Of a DNA stretch of 27,584 bases, positions 1-6,954 are shown one piece after another. The notes beneath the pieces are model-generated. The model searched no databases. It had not been told where the DNA came from and saw nothing but the letters and a program-made list of their open reading frames with translations. The position numbers and the translations under genes were made by a program. The DNA lies in assembly GCA_020634935.1 (NCBI GenBank), contig JACKAT010000071.1, forward strand, positions 1 through 27,584, in the 5' to 3' direction. This DNA is from Anaerolineales bacterium. Lineage in GTDB: Bacteria; Chloroflexota; Anaerolineae; 4572-78; J111. Numbering within the stretch: position 1 is the stretch's first letter; each line of letters opens with the position of its first letter.

Positions 1-1764
1 CGGCACAGGCATTACGGTTAACTTTTGTTCAAGCTCGGTCCGAACCGGGCGCTGTAACAGGTTCGACTCTTGGGCCGACCCGGCGTGGACGGCAAACCCG
101 GCGACCAGGGTATCGCTGCTGTCGTAAATCCGGTAGAGGCCGGGTTCTTGGGTGTGGGTGAAGACAGTTTCGGTGAGCTTTTGATCGGTGCTCGGGAAAA
201 GGCGGCGGCCGTCCGGCAGCTCGACGCTGAAGCCGCGGGCGAGAGTCACCGGCTCACCGATCTGAACGGCGGGCGGGGGGGCCGGGGCCAGCAGAGTGGT
301 CAACGTGTTGGCCGTCAGCAGCGGCAGGGCCAGCCGGGCCGGGAGATTGCTGACGGCCAGGTCAAAGGTCCAGACAACGACCCGGGTGCTGCCGATTGTC
401 CCATGAAAAATGAGCGGCGCCGGCGTCTCGACTTCGGTGGTGGCGGCCATCAAATCAGGGCTGGCCCACTCCGGTACGGCCAGCCGGGCTACCCGGCCAA
501 AATAAACGCCCGATAGGTCGATCCCATCGAGCAGGGGCGAGGCCGTGTCCAGATCGGGCCGCAAATTGAGCACGGAAGTCTCGACCGGCAACAGCGGCTG
601 GTTGGCAGGCGGATCGATGACCCAGACGTTGCCGCTGGGCCAGGCGGTCAGTTCAGCCGGAACGCTGTCTAACACGACCAGGTCAAAGTCAGCCAAGTCG
701 AAACCGGCCAGCGCGGCAGGGGCAGCCACCACCAGATCAACCCCCGGCTGAACCTCGAGGGCCTTGGACAAAGTTTCCGGGGCATTGGAAACTAACAGAA
801 CCCGGCGGCGGGTGGTAGTGAGCAGCAGCAAATCAGCGCGATTATCCAGCGGCAGGGCGTCAGACTCGGCCAGTTCAACTGTGACCGACTCGGCTCTGGC
901 CGGGACAGTCCACAATTGGACGGCATCGGCCTGGGCGTCGATATGCACTGTTTCTTCCGGCGAAGCCTGCCCATCGACCAGCAGCCGCAGCGTCCGGGCG
1001 ACAGGCGCATTGTCATAATTGATGACGCGAGCAAAGATACGCTGCCGGCCATCGGGCAACTGCCGGGCGGAGACATCGAATAGGGCTTGATTGCCGGGAG
1101 GCGCCGCGTCGGGGATGAACTGCCAGTCAACCGGCGCGGGCAGCGTGGGCAGCGGGCCAGAGTCAGGGTCAAAGTTGCCGTCAGTCAGGACAACGATCCG
1201 ATTTTCCAGGTCAGGGTTGACTAAGCCGCCGGCCAGCGACAGGGCGGCCGTCAAATCAGCGCCGGACGCGCCAGGCACGAGATTATCCAGCGCCGAGAGG
1301 GCGGCCGCTTTTTGCTCGCCGCTGCCGGTTAGTAAAACCTCCGGCCGGGGATCAAGGCTGACGACAGCGACCTGATCCGCAGCGGCCATCGTTTCGATAT
1401 GGTCTTGGATGGTTTGCCGGGCCACGTCGAAGCGAGTCTGGTTACCGCCGGCTACATCAGTCGCGGTCATGCTGGTGGTGGCGTCGAGCACAAAAATGGT
1501 CTGCTCCGGCAGCGCCAGCAAAAACGAGAGCGTTGGTCGGGCCAAACCACACGTTAGCACCGTCGCCGCCAACAGTTGTAAAAACAGCATCAATGACAGC
1601 GGAATCTTACGCGGCGAACCGCCCTCTTTTTCCTGTTGGAGGCCGCGCCAAAAAAGCAAGCTGGGAATAGCCAGCCGATCACGGCGGCTGCGCAGTAAGT
1701 GCAGTATCAAGATCAGCGGCAGCGTCAATAACCCGGCCAGGGCAAAGGGCCACAACAAGTTCAT
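1..1764 (-). CDS. BatA-like VWA domain membrane protein (C-terminus cut by window edge)
   Basis: This reading frame is open for 588 codons from the ATG at 1764 to the left edge, so the C-terminus is missing. Residues 1-78 match the BatA N-terminal layout: a membrane segment at about 7-24, a basic turn, the PSLLFW motif and a second membrane segment at about 57-76. A von Willebrand A domain follows. Its MIDAS is D94-x-T96-x-S98, with Thr where Ser is usual, and a later LTDG supplies the last acidic site. From about residue 330 a glutamine-amidotransferase-like fold seems likely, ending with a segment of the type seen in other large VWA proteins (G-x-TRVVVWTFDL). The start directly abuts the DUF58 stop (TAAATG), so the two are probably co-translated. 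Known BatA/DUF58 pairs act at the membrane with MoxR ATPases; the target here is unknown. The family call is firm and the function is inferred. Confidence 0.85.
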   Translation of the reverse strand, partial: MNLLWPFALAGLLTLPLILILHLLRSRRDRLAIPSLLFWRGLQQEKEGGSPRKIPLSLMLFLQLLAATVLTCGLARPTLSFLLALPEQTIFVLDATTSMTATDVAGGNQTRFDVARQTIQDHIETMAAADQVAVVSLDPRPEVLLTGSGEQKAAALSALDNLVPGASGADLTAALSLAGGLVNPDLENRIVVLTDGNFDPDSGPLPTLPAPVDWQFIPDAAPPGNQALFDVSARQLPDGRQRIFARVINYDNAPVARTLRLLVDGQASPEETVHIDAQADAVQLWTVPARAESVTVELAESDALPLDNRADLLLLTTTRRRVLLVSNAPETLSKALEVQPGVDLVVAAPAALAGFDLADFDLVVLDSVPAELTAWPSGNVWVIDPPANQPLLPVETSVLNLRPDLDTASPLLDGIDLSGVYFGRVARLAVPEWASPDLMAATTEVETPAPLIFHGTIGSTRVVVWTFDLAVSNLPARLALPLLTANTLTTLLAPAPPPAVQIGEPVTLARGFSVELPDGRRLFPSTDQKLTETVFTHTQEPGLYRIYDSSDTLVAGFAVHAGSAQESNLLQRPVRTELEQKLTVMPVP

Positions 1765-2763
1765 TTAAAGAACGCCTCGCTGGCGGAGATAGGGCACCAC
1801 CATCCGCTCAAACGGCCATTCGGCCACAATCCGGCTGTAGATGGCATTGCGGCCGGCGCAGGCTTGCTGGAGTTCGCCGCACCAGCGCCTAACGCGCAGC
1901 CGGTATTGGGTCACGGTGTGATGGTCAAGGCGGAAAGGCAGGCGGTCGCCGGTTTCCATATCTTGCAGGTCTACGTCGCCGGCCAGGGCCGGGTCGAGTT
2001 CCTGTTCGGTGAGGATATGCATGACCATCACCTGCCAGCGCGGGCCGGGCAGATGACGCAGCCCCTCCGACAACCACCTGGCGCCTTGGCCCACATCGCC
2101 CGAGGCGGCGGCATTGAGCAAATCGGAAATGATGACCAGCAGCCCACCGCGAGGATGGGCGTCGGCATACGCTTTCAGACTTTGCGACAAGCCCAGCGCG
2201 CCCTCTTTCACGACAGGAGCGGTGCTCAATTTGGACAGAAAATTGAAAGCCGGCACAACCTGACGCTTGCCCTGGGTAGGGCCAAAGCTTTGATCGAGAT
2301 GATGGGCAAAAGGGGTGATGATCAGCCGTTCGCCGCCGGCCAAACCCAGGTATCCCAATGCTCCGGCCAGGCGGCGGGCGCTGTCCCACTTGACCGATTG
2401 GGCGACATCTTTTTCGGCCAGCTCCTGGCTCTGAACGGGATCCCAGGCCATCGAGCGGCTGCGATCGAGCATAAGGTGAACTGTGACGCTTTGGGTGGCT
2501 TCACCCAGTTTGACGAATAATTCCTCATGGCGCGAGTAGGCGTTCCAATCGACGTGGCGGAGATCGTCGCCGTGGGTGTAGGGGCGATGGTCACTGAAAT
2601 CAAGCGCCGGGCGGAGGTTGCGGCTGCGGCGCTCGCCTGGCATCGCGCCGCGCAAGGTCGGCGCGGTCCGAAAGCTCAATTTTTCAAGCCGGCGTACGAA
2701 GGTTTCATCAAAAAGGGGCAGCGGCGTCGGTTTAGGTGAGCGTTTAAAGATATTTTGAAACAT
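1765..2763 (-). CDS. DUF58 domain-containing protein
   Basis: This 332-residue cytoplasmic protein carries the DUF58 signature at residues 43-80: GERRSR, then DFSDHRPYTHGDDLRHVDW. A VWA-like fold follows with an intact MIDAS start, D100-x-S102-x-S104, in LMLDRSRSMAW. There is no membrane segment, unlike many longer DUF58 proteins; this is the short type usually found next to MoxR and BatA genes. The ATG at 2763 gives the only sensible N-terminus, although the upstream ribosome site (GGA about 10 bases away) is weak. The gene follows DUF2905 by 73 bases, a gap occupied by a strong hairpin, and its stop touches the start of the BatA-like gene. In related systems DUF58 proteins are thought to partner MoxR ATPases in maturing envelope or metalloenzyme complexes; that role is by analogy only. 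Confidence 0.92.
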   Translation of the reverse strand: MFQNIFKRSPKPTPLPLFDETFVRRLEKLSFRTAPTLRGAMPGERRSRNLRPALDFSDHRPYTHGDDLRHVDWNAYSRHEELFVKLGEATQSVTVHLMLDRSRSMAWDPVQSQELAEKDVAQSVKWDSARRLAGALGYLGLAGGERLIITPFAHHLDQSFGPTQGKRQVVPAFNFLSKLSTAPVVKEGALGLSQSLKAYADAHPRGGLLVIISDLLNAAASGDVGQGARWLSEGLRHLPGPRWQVMVMHILTEQELDPALAGDVDLQDMETGDRLPFRLDHHTVTQYRLRVRRWCGELQQACAGRNAIYSRIVAEWPFERMVVPYLRQRGVL

Positions 2764-2790
2764 GGATATAAATCCAGTTAACCGCTAACC

Positions 2791-2826
2791 GTCGATCGTT
2801 GACGGCCGAAGCCGTCAGCGATCGAC
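2791..2826. repeat. 16-bp-stem hairpin with UUCG loop, DUF2905-DUF58 spacer
   Basis: The arms 2791-2806 and 2811-2826 are inverted copies with one G-T wobble. The loop reads CGAA on plus and TTCG on minus, closed by C-G, so the minus-strand transcript would form the very stable cUUCGg tetraloop. No T-tract follows on either strand, so a simple intrinsic terminator is not supported. An mRNA processing or stability element, or a REP-like repeat, fits better. Confidence 0.8.
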
Positions 2827-2836
2827 GATCGATTAG

Positions 2837-3061
2837 CTACTTGAACAGGCGGGTGATAATTGAGAGCAAAACGCTGAGCGCGATACTGACAATGATCATG
2901 GTCGTGATGGGGAAGTAAAAGCGAAAGTTGGGGCGCTCGATGACGATATCGCCGGGCAGGCGGCCTAGCCAGCCCAACCGGCCGCCGAAGAGCCAGAAAC
3001 AAAGACCAACCACCACTAAAATAAGGCCAACACCCACAATGAGTTTTCCAATATTTTCCAT
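2837..3061 (-). CDS. DUF2905 family small membrane protein
   Basis: This 74-residue protein has two membrane segments, at about 6-24 and 51-70. Between them lies the hallmark of DUF2905 proteins, LGRLPGDIVIERPNFRFYFP, a loop with the family's GRLPGDI core. The N-terminus MENIGKLIVGVGLILVVVG is also typical of the family. Length matches the family (about 70 residues). Molecular function is unknown for the family; it is likely an integral inner-membrane protein. The gene is divergent from the SRPBCC gene across a 164-base spacer and lies upstream of DUF58. A TATAAC hexamer at 3077-3082 on minus could be a -10 box, but no good -35 was found. Confidence 0.9.
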   Translation of the reverse strand: MENIGKLIVGVGLILVVVGLCFWLFGGRLGWLGRLPGDIVIERPNFRFYFPITTMIIVSIALSVLLSIITRLFK

Positions 3062-3109
3062 GAGCGTGCGCTTAATGTTATACTTTTTTGCTCTTTAATA
3101 TGATCCCAG

Positions 3110-3138
3110 TTGATGAGAATACTGGATTGAGATTAAAT
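3110..3138 (+). promoter_or_regulatory. Possible sigma70-type promoter for the SRPBCC gene
   Basis: TTGATG at 3110-3115 and TTAAAT at 3133-3138 are separated by 17 bases; each matches four of six consensus positions. They lie about 90 bases upstream of the SRPBCC start. The match is moderate and could be chance in an AT-rich spacer. Confidence 0.3.
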
Positions 3139-3149
3139 GTAAATGAACG

Positions 3150-3180
3150 GTAAGCGTTCGGCCCTTAGCTGAACACTTAC
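3150..3180. repeat. Small inverted repeat with GTAAGCGTTC arm
   Basis: The arm GTAAGCGTTC at 3150-3159 pairs with GAACACTTAC at 3171-3180 with one wobble, around an 11-base loop. The same ten-base arm begins the longer element at 6679, so this looks like a shorter relative of that repeat. It sits in the presumed leader of the SRPBCC gene. Confidence 0.6.
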
Positions 3181-3212
3181 CCACACCATCAATTTTAATT
3201 CAAAATTCGTTT

Positions 3213-3218
3213 GGAGGA
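3213..3218 (+). promoter_or_regulatory. Ribosome binding site deciding the SRPBCC start
   Basis: GGAGGA lies 7 bases before the ATG at 3226. A TTG at 3211 and an ATG at 3220 in the same frame overlap or sit too close to this site, so 3226 is the better start. Confidence 0.7.
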
Positions 3219-3225
3219 AATGTCA

Positions 3226-3672
3226 ATGCATAGTGCAACTGACACCATAGAGATCGAGGCGACGCCGGAGCAAACCTGGCGGGTGTTGTCGAATTTACGG
3301 CGACTCCCGGAATGGTATGTGCCGGCGCAGCATATTAAAATTTTAACGGACGGCCCGGTGCGAGAGGAATGGCAGTTCGTGTTGGCGGTCAAAACATTGT
3401 CTGGTCTGGTGCTGGATGCATTAGGGACGGTCAAAGAGTTCAACCCTCAAGCTCATGCGATTACCTGGCGCGGGCAAGCGATGGGGATTGCCGGCGACAG
3501 TCGCTGGCAAGTTGTTCCGGCTGGGAATGGCGGCGCTCGAATTAATCACACCTTTCAAGGCCAGGGTTGGTTGATGTTTCTGTCGCAAAAGCTGGGGCGG
3601 AATCGACTGACGGTTCGCAAGCGGTTGGAGAATCTCAAGCGACTGGTTGAACAAGAAAAGTCAGTTCAATAG
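3226..3672 (+). CDS. SRPBCC (START/polyketide-cyclase-like) family protein
   Basis: This is a 148-residue protein from the ATG at 3226. It begins with the beta strand and helix pattern typical of the SRPBCC fold: DTIEIEATPEQTWRVLSNL followed by a PEWY element. It continues with strands ending in INHTFQGQGW and a long amphipathic C-terminal helix (FLSQKLGRNRLTVRKRLENL region). There is no signal peptide or membrane segment. The fold forms a deep hydrophobic pocket that usually binds a lipid or aromatic ligand; no catalytic residues can be assigned. It is the only convincing plus-strand gene here, divergent from DUF2905 and convergent with the membrane protein at 3770. The fold call is good and the ligand is unknown. 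Confidence 0.85.
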   Translation: MHSATDTIEIEATPEQTWRVLSNLRRLPEWYVPAQHIKILTDGPVREEWQFVLAVKTLSGLVLDALGTVKEFNPQAHAITWRGQAMGIAGDSRWQVVPAGNGGARINHTFQGQGWLMFLSQKLGRNRLTVRKRLENLKRLVEQEKSVQ

Positions 3673-3683
3673 CGTTAAGTTTG

Positions 3684-3743
3684 GTTCGTCGTAATGGCTT
3701 TAGCACTTACCTGGAGGGCACCGCTAAAGCGGTTACTACGAAC
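3684..3743. repeat. 21-bp imperfect inverted repeat between convergent genes
   Basis: The arms 3684-3704 and 3723-3743 are inverted copies with three non-identical positions, around an 18-base loop. The right arm reads GCTAAAGCGGTTACTACGAAC. Its reverse complement resembles GTTCGTAGTAACCGC-type palindromes that I recall being dispersed in some Chloroflexota and cyanobacterial genomes, from memory only. It lies between convergent gene ends and could act as a bidirectional terminator, but no T-tract was seen. Confidence 0.75.
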
Positions 3744-3769
3744 TAAGTCGATCCCTACCCCGTGACGGA

Positions 3770-5134
3770 CTAGGGCGTGAAGTACTGGCGGATGATATCG
3801 CGCTTATCCCACGGATAGCTGAGCGGGTCGGGGCCAAGATCGTCGCTGGAGGCATTGAGTGGCTGGCGGGCGAACGGCGAGTCGGATGTTCGCCGATCGT
3901 CGTCGGTTTGAGCATCCAATTCCGAAGGTTGGAGCACGCGATCCTTTAGGTCAAGGTCGCTGTCCAACTCCAGGGGATCGCCATCGATGGGCAGACGCTT
4001 TTCCTCTTCGCCCAACGGTTGATCGCCTTCGCCGCCCTGATCACCTTCCCCGGCTCCGTCGCCGCCGCCTTGCTGATCGCCCTGGCCACTGTCGCCCGGC
4101 TCCGAACCGCTGTCGGCCGGCTGCTCCGATTGACTCTCAGACTCAGACTGCGCTTCATCGGGTGAATGGGACTCTTCAATGGTATCGAGCAGGTCGGCCA
4201 AGTCTTCCAGGGCTTGGGTGGCTCCCGGCAAATTACCGGTTTGGAGCGCCTCATTGCCGCTTTGCAACGGGTCGGTAAAGGGCGGCGCTTCACCGCCGAT
4301 GTTTTCGGCGGCCTCTTGCAGGGATTGGCCTAACTCTTGTTGAGCCTGGCCGGACAGCTCGCCCAACCGATCGGCCAGCCGGCGCATCTCTTCGGCAGCA
4401 CCGCCTAAATCGCCCCGATCAATGGCTTCCGAGATGGCCCGTGAAGCGGCCTGATCGCGCAAGGCATCGGCCAGGGCTTGCAGAGCCGCCTGGATTTGCT
4501 GCTGGCTTAAGCTTTGAAGCTGGTCGGGCAGCGGCGGATTTAGCACCGGGTCAGGCGGAATGACTTCCTCAGCGTCAGGTTCGATACCGATGGGCGGCAG
4601 GTCAAGGAGTGAAGCGGCAGGTAATCTGGGAGACAGCAAATCGAGCACGAGCAGCGCTCCCAAGACAAAGGCGATACCGATCAGCATGTTAAATTCCAAC
4701 CAAAACCCCCGGCCCAGGAATTTAATTTTTTGTCTAAGATTAACCGTGGCGCTAACCGCATCTTGAACCAGTTGTTCGGAGACGGGATTCTCAGTATAAG
4801 CCGGAGCGTTGGTACTCGAGCTAACTTCCAGAGCGGTAACCAACTGCGAGCGCATGCCCATCAGCCGGTCGAGGCGGTGCGTCATTCGCTGCAAGTTGAT
4901 CGGGCGCGCCGACCACAGCATCGACACGAAGCCGACCAGCAGCATCAGCGGCAACCAAACCTGCCAGGGAACCCGCCAGCCCCACCACAAATAGCCAATC
5001 ATGACAATGGTGGGGATGAGCAAAGCCAGCCATACGGCTCGTACAGACCAATGCAAAATTCGGCGCTGCCAGAAGGTATAACGCAGCCGGTCAAGCGCGC
5101 GAACCAGGGGAGCTTGGGTCGAAGCGGTGGTCAC
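3770..5134 (-). CDS. Membrane protein with acidic low-complexity tail (DUF4175-like)
   Basis: This 454-residue protein starts at a GTG that overlaps the peptidase stop (GTGA). Two membrane segments lie at about 30-50 and 58-75, with a third at about 145-167. Residues 205-310 form Gln/Ala-rich helices with coiled-coil character. Residues 325-400 are an extremely acidic Ser/Gln/Gly/Glu-rich stretch that is probably disordered. The tail ends in an ordered-looking DPLSYPWDKRDIIRQYF peptide. The plan resembles a shortened DUF4175 (TIGR02302-type) protein, a family often seen near MoxR, DUF58 and BatA genes, but this is by architecture rather than clear motifs. Co-translation with the metallopeptidase suggests a joint envelope complex. 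No enzymatic motif was found. It is real by length and coupling; the family name is tentative. Confidence 0.75.
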   Translation of the reverse strand: MTTASTQAPLVRALDRLRYTFWQRRILHWSVRAVWLALLIPTIVMIGYLWWGWRVPWQVWLPLMLLVGFVSMLWSARPINLQRMTHRLDRLMGMRSQLVTALEVSSSTNAPAYTENPVSEQLVQDAVSATVNLRQKIKFLGRGFWLEFNMLIGIAFVLGALLVLDLLSPRLPAASLLDLPPIGIEPDAEEVIPPDPVLNPPLPDQLQSLSQQQIQAALQALADALRDQAASRAISEAIDRGDLGGAAEEMRRLADRLGELSGQAQQELGQSLQEAAENIGGEAPPFTDPLQSGNEALQTGNLPGATQALEDLADLLDTIEESHSPDEAQSESESQSEQPADSGSEPGDSGQGDQQGGGDGAGEGDQGGEGDQPLGEEEKRLPIDGDPLELDSDLDLKDRVLQPSELDAQTDDDRRTSDSPFARQPLNASSDDLGPDPLSYPWDKRDIIRQYFTP

Positions 5135-6615
5135 GCCGTATACTCCATTTCCAGGGGGTTCGTTTTGTACCGGAAAGCCAGCCGGCGAATGACATTAAAG
5201 ATAACCAATATCGCGCCCATACCAAGCAAACCGTAGGCCAGCCAGCTTTGCCGCCGCGACGAGGCCGCCAGCAGCGCCTGTCCATGTTCGGCCTGCGAAT
5301 TATTGCCTAATGATTGTAAGATCACCGTCGCCTCGTAAATTTGTTGGTCGGCTTCAAAAAAGCGAAAACGGCTGAGAAGGTGCTCGCCCTGGTCAAGCTG
5401 AACGAGCGCTTCCCGGCCGGCTTGGGCCCGCTGCATATAAACTTGAACTTCCTGAATGCGGTCGTGGTAATTAAGCCCTTGGTAGCTGTTGATAGCGGCG
5501 CTGCCTTTATCGATGGTCTGGGTATAATCGTTGGCTAATAGCGCTTGCCGGGTTTCGTCAGCCAGCACACCGGCCGCCGCTCCCTGCTGAGCCTGGGCCA
5601 TCAAGTGGTCGGCTTCAGCCAGTTTATCGACCTGATCAGTTGTGCGCAGGAGTTCGATGATATCGGTCAGTTCGGTTTGAGCATCACTGAAGGCGCCGTT
5701 ATTAACCAGTTGGGTCACGCGGGTTAAGTCATAGGCGTAAAGAGCGTTGATTTGCCAACGACCGGCAAAGTAGTCGGGCAGGTAGGCCAGCCACTCGGCT
5801 TCCAGTTCATCGGCCGGCTGGCCATAGGTGGTTTCCAGAGCGCTGCGGTAGCCAGGTTCGGTAGCATTAGCTTTGATGAAATCGATAAATTTAGCAAACC
5901 CGTAACGGTCGATCAAAAAACTGGCGATCGACAGCGCTTCCGGGTAGGCTACCTGCGGATCGCGGAAGACCTCGGCGGAACTATCGAGCTGGCTCCAGGA
6001 GAGCAGGCGGTGCTGATCAAAGGCCTGTTGCAGCATTGCCGGATCATAGCTGGTCCGGTCGGTCGGTTTTTCGACGTATTGGGCGATCCCTTCCTGGAAG
6101 CCGGCCGTTAGGTTGCCGTCGGACAACAGCGAGGCAAAGAAGTGGGTCAATTCGTGGCGCATGTTGTTGATGATATCTTCTTCAGACAGAGCCTGGGTAC
6201 GGGTCAGCGCGATAGCGATTTCCTCGCGGTTGTTGAGGGCGTGGGCTACCACACCGGGAATTTGTTGAGCGATGGGGTTGACTTCGTAGTAGCTTTGCTC
6301 GGTGGGAAAGAGGCGCAGATTGATCGGCGTATCGAGTTGGGTTCCAAAAATAGCGACCAATTCATTGTAGGCATCATCGATAAAACCGGCATAGAATTGG
6401 GCCTCATCGATGCCGCAAATGCACTCCGGCACACCGGCTACACTATCGGCGTAGACGATGATGAAGTTGTCCGTTTTAAGCTCTTTCCAGTCGATCGTGA
6501 ACAGATCGTTAGAAGGAGGGGTTTGGGCATAGCTGGGGTTAACAAGCAGCAGCGAAATAACAAACGTTGTAATAAATAAGAGTATTGTTCTTTTGCGCAA
6601 AATAAACAATCCCAT
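5131..6615 (-). CDS. Secreted MA-family (gluzincin-like) metallopeptidase, membrane anchored
   Basis: This 494-residue protein has a signal peptide at residues 1-30 (hydrophobic core at 10-25, likely cut after SYA). A peptidase-MA-like catalytic domain follows, with H154-E-L-T-H158 as zinc ligands and general base and E175 in GFQEGIAQY as the third ligand. Residues 290-450 are helical and repeat-like. A membrane helix at about 456-474 followed by basic residues anchors it with the catalytic domain outside. An unusual C-x-C pair (ECICG) lies at about residues 65-67. Peptidases of this kind occur near surface or transport systems in Chloroflexota and Cyanobacteria; substrates are unknown. It heads the operon with the acidic-tail membrane protein and has a good candidate promoter 21 bases upstream. 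The call is strong for the fold and not for the substrate. Confidence 0.88.
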   Translation of the reverse strand: MGLFILRKRTILLFITTFVISLLLVNPSYAQTPPSNDLFTIDWKELKTDNFIIVYADSVAGVPECICGIDEAQFYAGFIDDAYNELVAIFGTQLDTPINLRLFPTEQSYYEVNPIAQQIPGVVAHALNNREEIAIALTRTQALSEEDIINNMRHELTHFFASLLSDGNLTAGFQEGIAQYVEKPTDRTSYDPAMLQQAFDQHRLLSWSQLDSSAEVFRDPQVAYPEALSIASFLIDRYGFAKFIDFIKANATEPGYRSALETTYGQPADELEAEWLAYLPDYFAGRWQINALYAYDLTRVTQLVNNGAFSDAQTELTDIIELLRTTDQVDKLAEADHLMAQAQQGAAAGVLADETRQALLANDYTQTIDKGSAAINSYQGLNYHDRIQEVQVYMQRAQAGREALVQLDQGEHLLSRFRFFEADQQIYEATVILQSLGNNSQAEHGQALLAASSRRQSWLAYGLLGMGAILVIFNVIRRLAFRYKTNPLEMEYTA

Positions 6616-6635
6616 AGCCTAAATTTATATGGAGT

Positions 6636-6663
6636 ATTATACACAACGGATATTAAATATAAA
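6636..6663 (-). promoter_or_regulatory. Candidate sigma70-type promoter of the peptidase operon
   Basis: On the minus strand a perfect TATAAT lies at 6641-6636, preceded by a 16-base spacer and TTTATA at 6663-6658 (four of six). The predicted leader before the ATG at 6615 is only about 14 bases. The region is AT-rich, which raises the chance level, but the -10 box is exact. Confidence 0.5.
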
Positions 6664-6681
6664 ATGAGAATGTATTTTGTA

Positions 6682-6749
6682 AGCGTTCAGCCGGTAGCTA
6701 TCAGCTTTCTTACTATAGTGGTAAAGCTGACGGCTGAAAGCTGAACGTT
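6682..6749. repeat. 27-bp imperfect inverted repeat after the polysaccharide operon
   Basis: The arms 6682-6708 and 6723-6749 pair over a 10-base outer stem (AGCGTTCAGC with one wobble) and an 8-base inner stem (TCAGCTTT), with an irregular middle and a 14-base loop. The preceding bases share the GTAAGCGTTC arm with the element at 3150. It lies just 3' of the last polysaccharide gene and just 5' of the peptidase promoter, so it may insulate the two operons. No T-tract follows, so a terminator role is unproven. Confidence 0.7.
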
Positions 6750-6753
6750 TCAT

Positions 6754-6954
6754 TTACAACGGCGCTGTTTCGCCAGTTTGAGAACCCTGACGGTAGCCGG
6801 GGCACTGAATGACCGGCAGAGGTGGATATTTACGGAAGCGAGGATCAGATTTAGCCAGGCCGCAGAGAATAAAGGTGCTGCCTCTGGCGCTTTTGATGAC
6901 TTTAGTGTGCTGACAGGTTGCACACAGCCCAATCCGTGCAGGAACAGTGGTCAT
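6754..6954 (-). CDS. Small four-cysteine (CxxC) protein, possibly zinc binding
   Basis: This 66-residue protein contains C11-x2-C14, C31 and C51, with a conserved-looking centre SARGSTFILC and DPRFRKYPPLPVIQC. I recognise this pattern (RGS-x-F-x2-C, then DPxFxKYPxLPV-x2-C) from short uncharacterised proteins in several phyla. The four cysteines suggest a zinc or iron site. Its ATG overlaps the stop of the nucleotide-sugar dehydrogenase (ATGA), so it is translationally coupled to it. It is the last gene of the polysaccharide operon; an inverted repeat follows. There is no signal peptide or membrane segment. Function is unknown; the coupling may be incidental rather than a functional link. Confidence 0.75.
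   Translation of the reverse strand: MTTVPARIGLCATCQHTKVIKSARGSTFILCGLAKSDPRFRKYPPLPVIQCPGYRQGSQTGETAPL

Noticed and set aside
70..1375. Plus-strand open frames (for example 70-516 and 1091-1375) over the VWA gene
   Set aside because: They are antisense to a 588-codon minus frame with clear BatA and VWA motifs, and their peptides are low-complexity Arg/Gly/Ser-rich with no family pattern.
1864..2520. 218-codon plus-strand frame opposite DUF58
   Set aside because: It mirrors the DUF58 coding frame in a GC-rich gene; it has no recognisable domain and no ribosome site.
2791..2826. Intrinsic terminator
   Set aside because: The stem is strong but no T-tract follows on either strand.
3077..3082. 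TATAAC as -10 box for DUF2905
   Set aside because: No acceptable -35 hexamer at 16-18 bases; too weak to list.
3211..3225. TTG at 3211 or ATG at 3220 as SRPBCC start
   Set aside because: The GGAGGA ribosome site lies inside that stretch; the ATG at 3226 has proper spacing.
4730..5236. 168-codon plus-strand frame opposite the acidic-tail protein and peptidase
   Set aside because: Antisense to two coupled genes; the composition is typical of a shadow frame.
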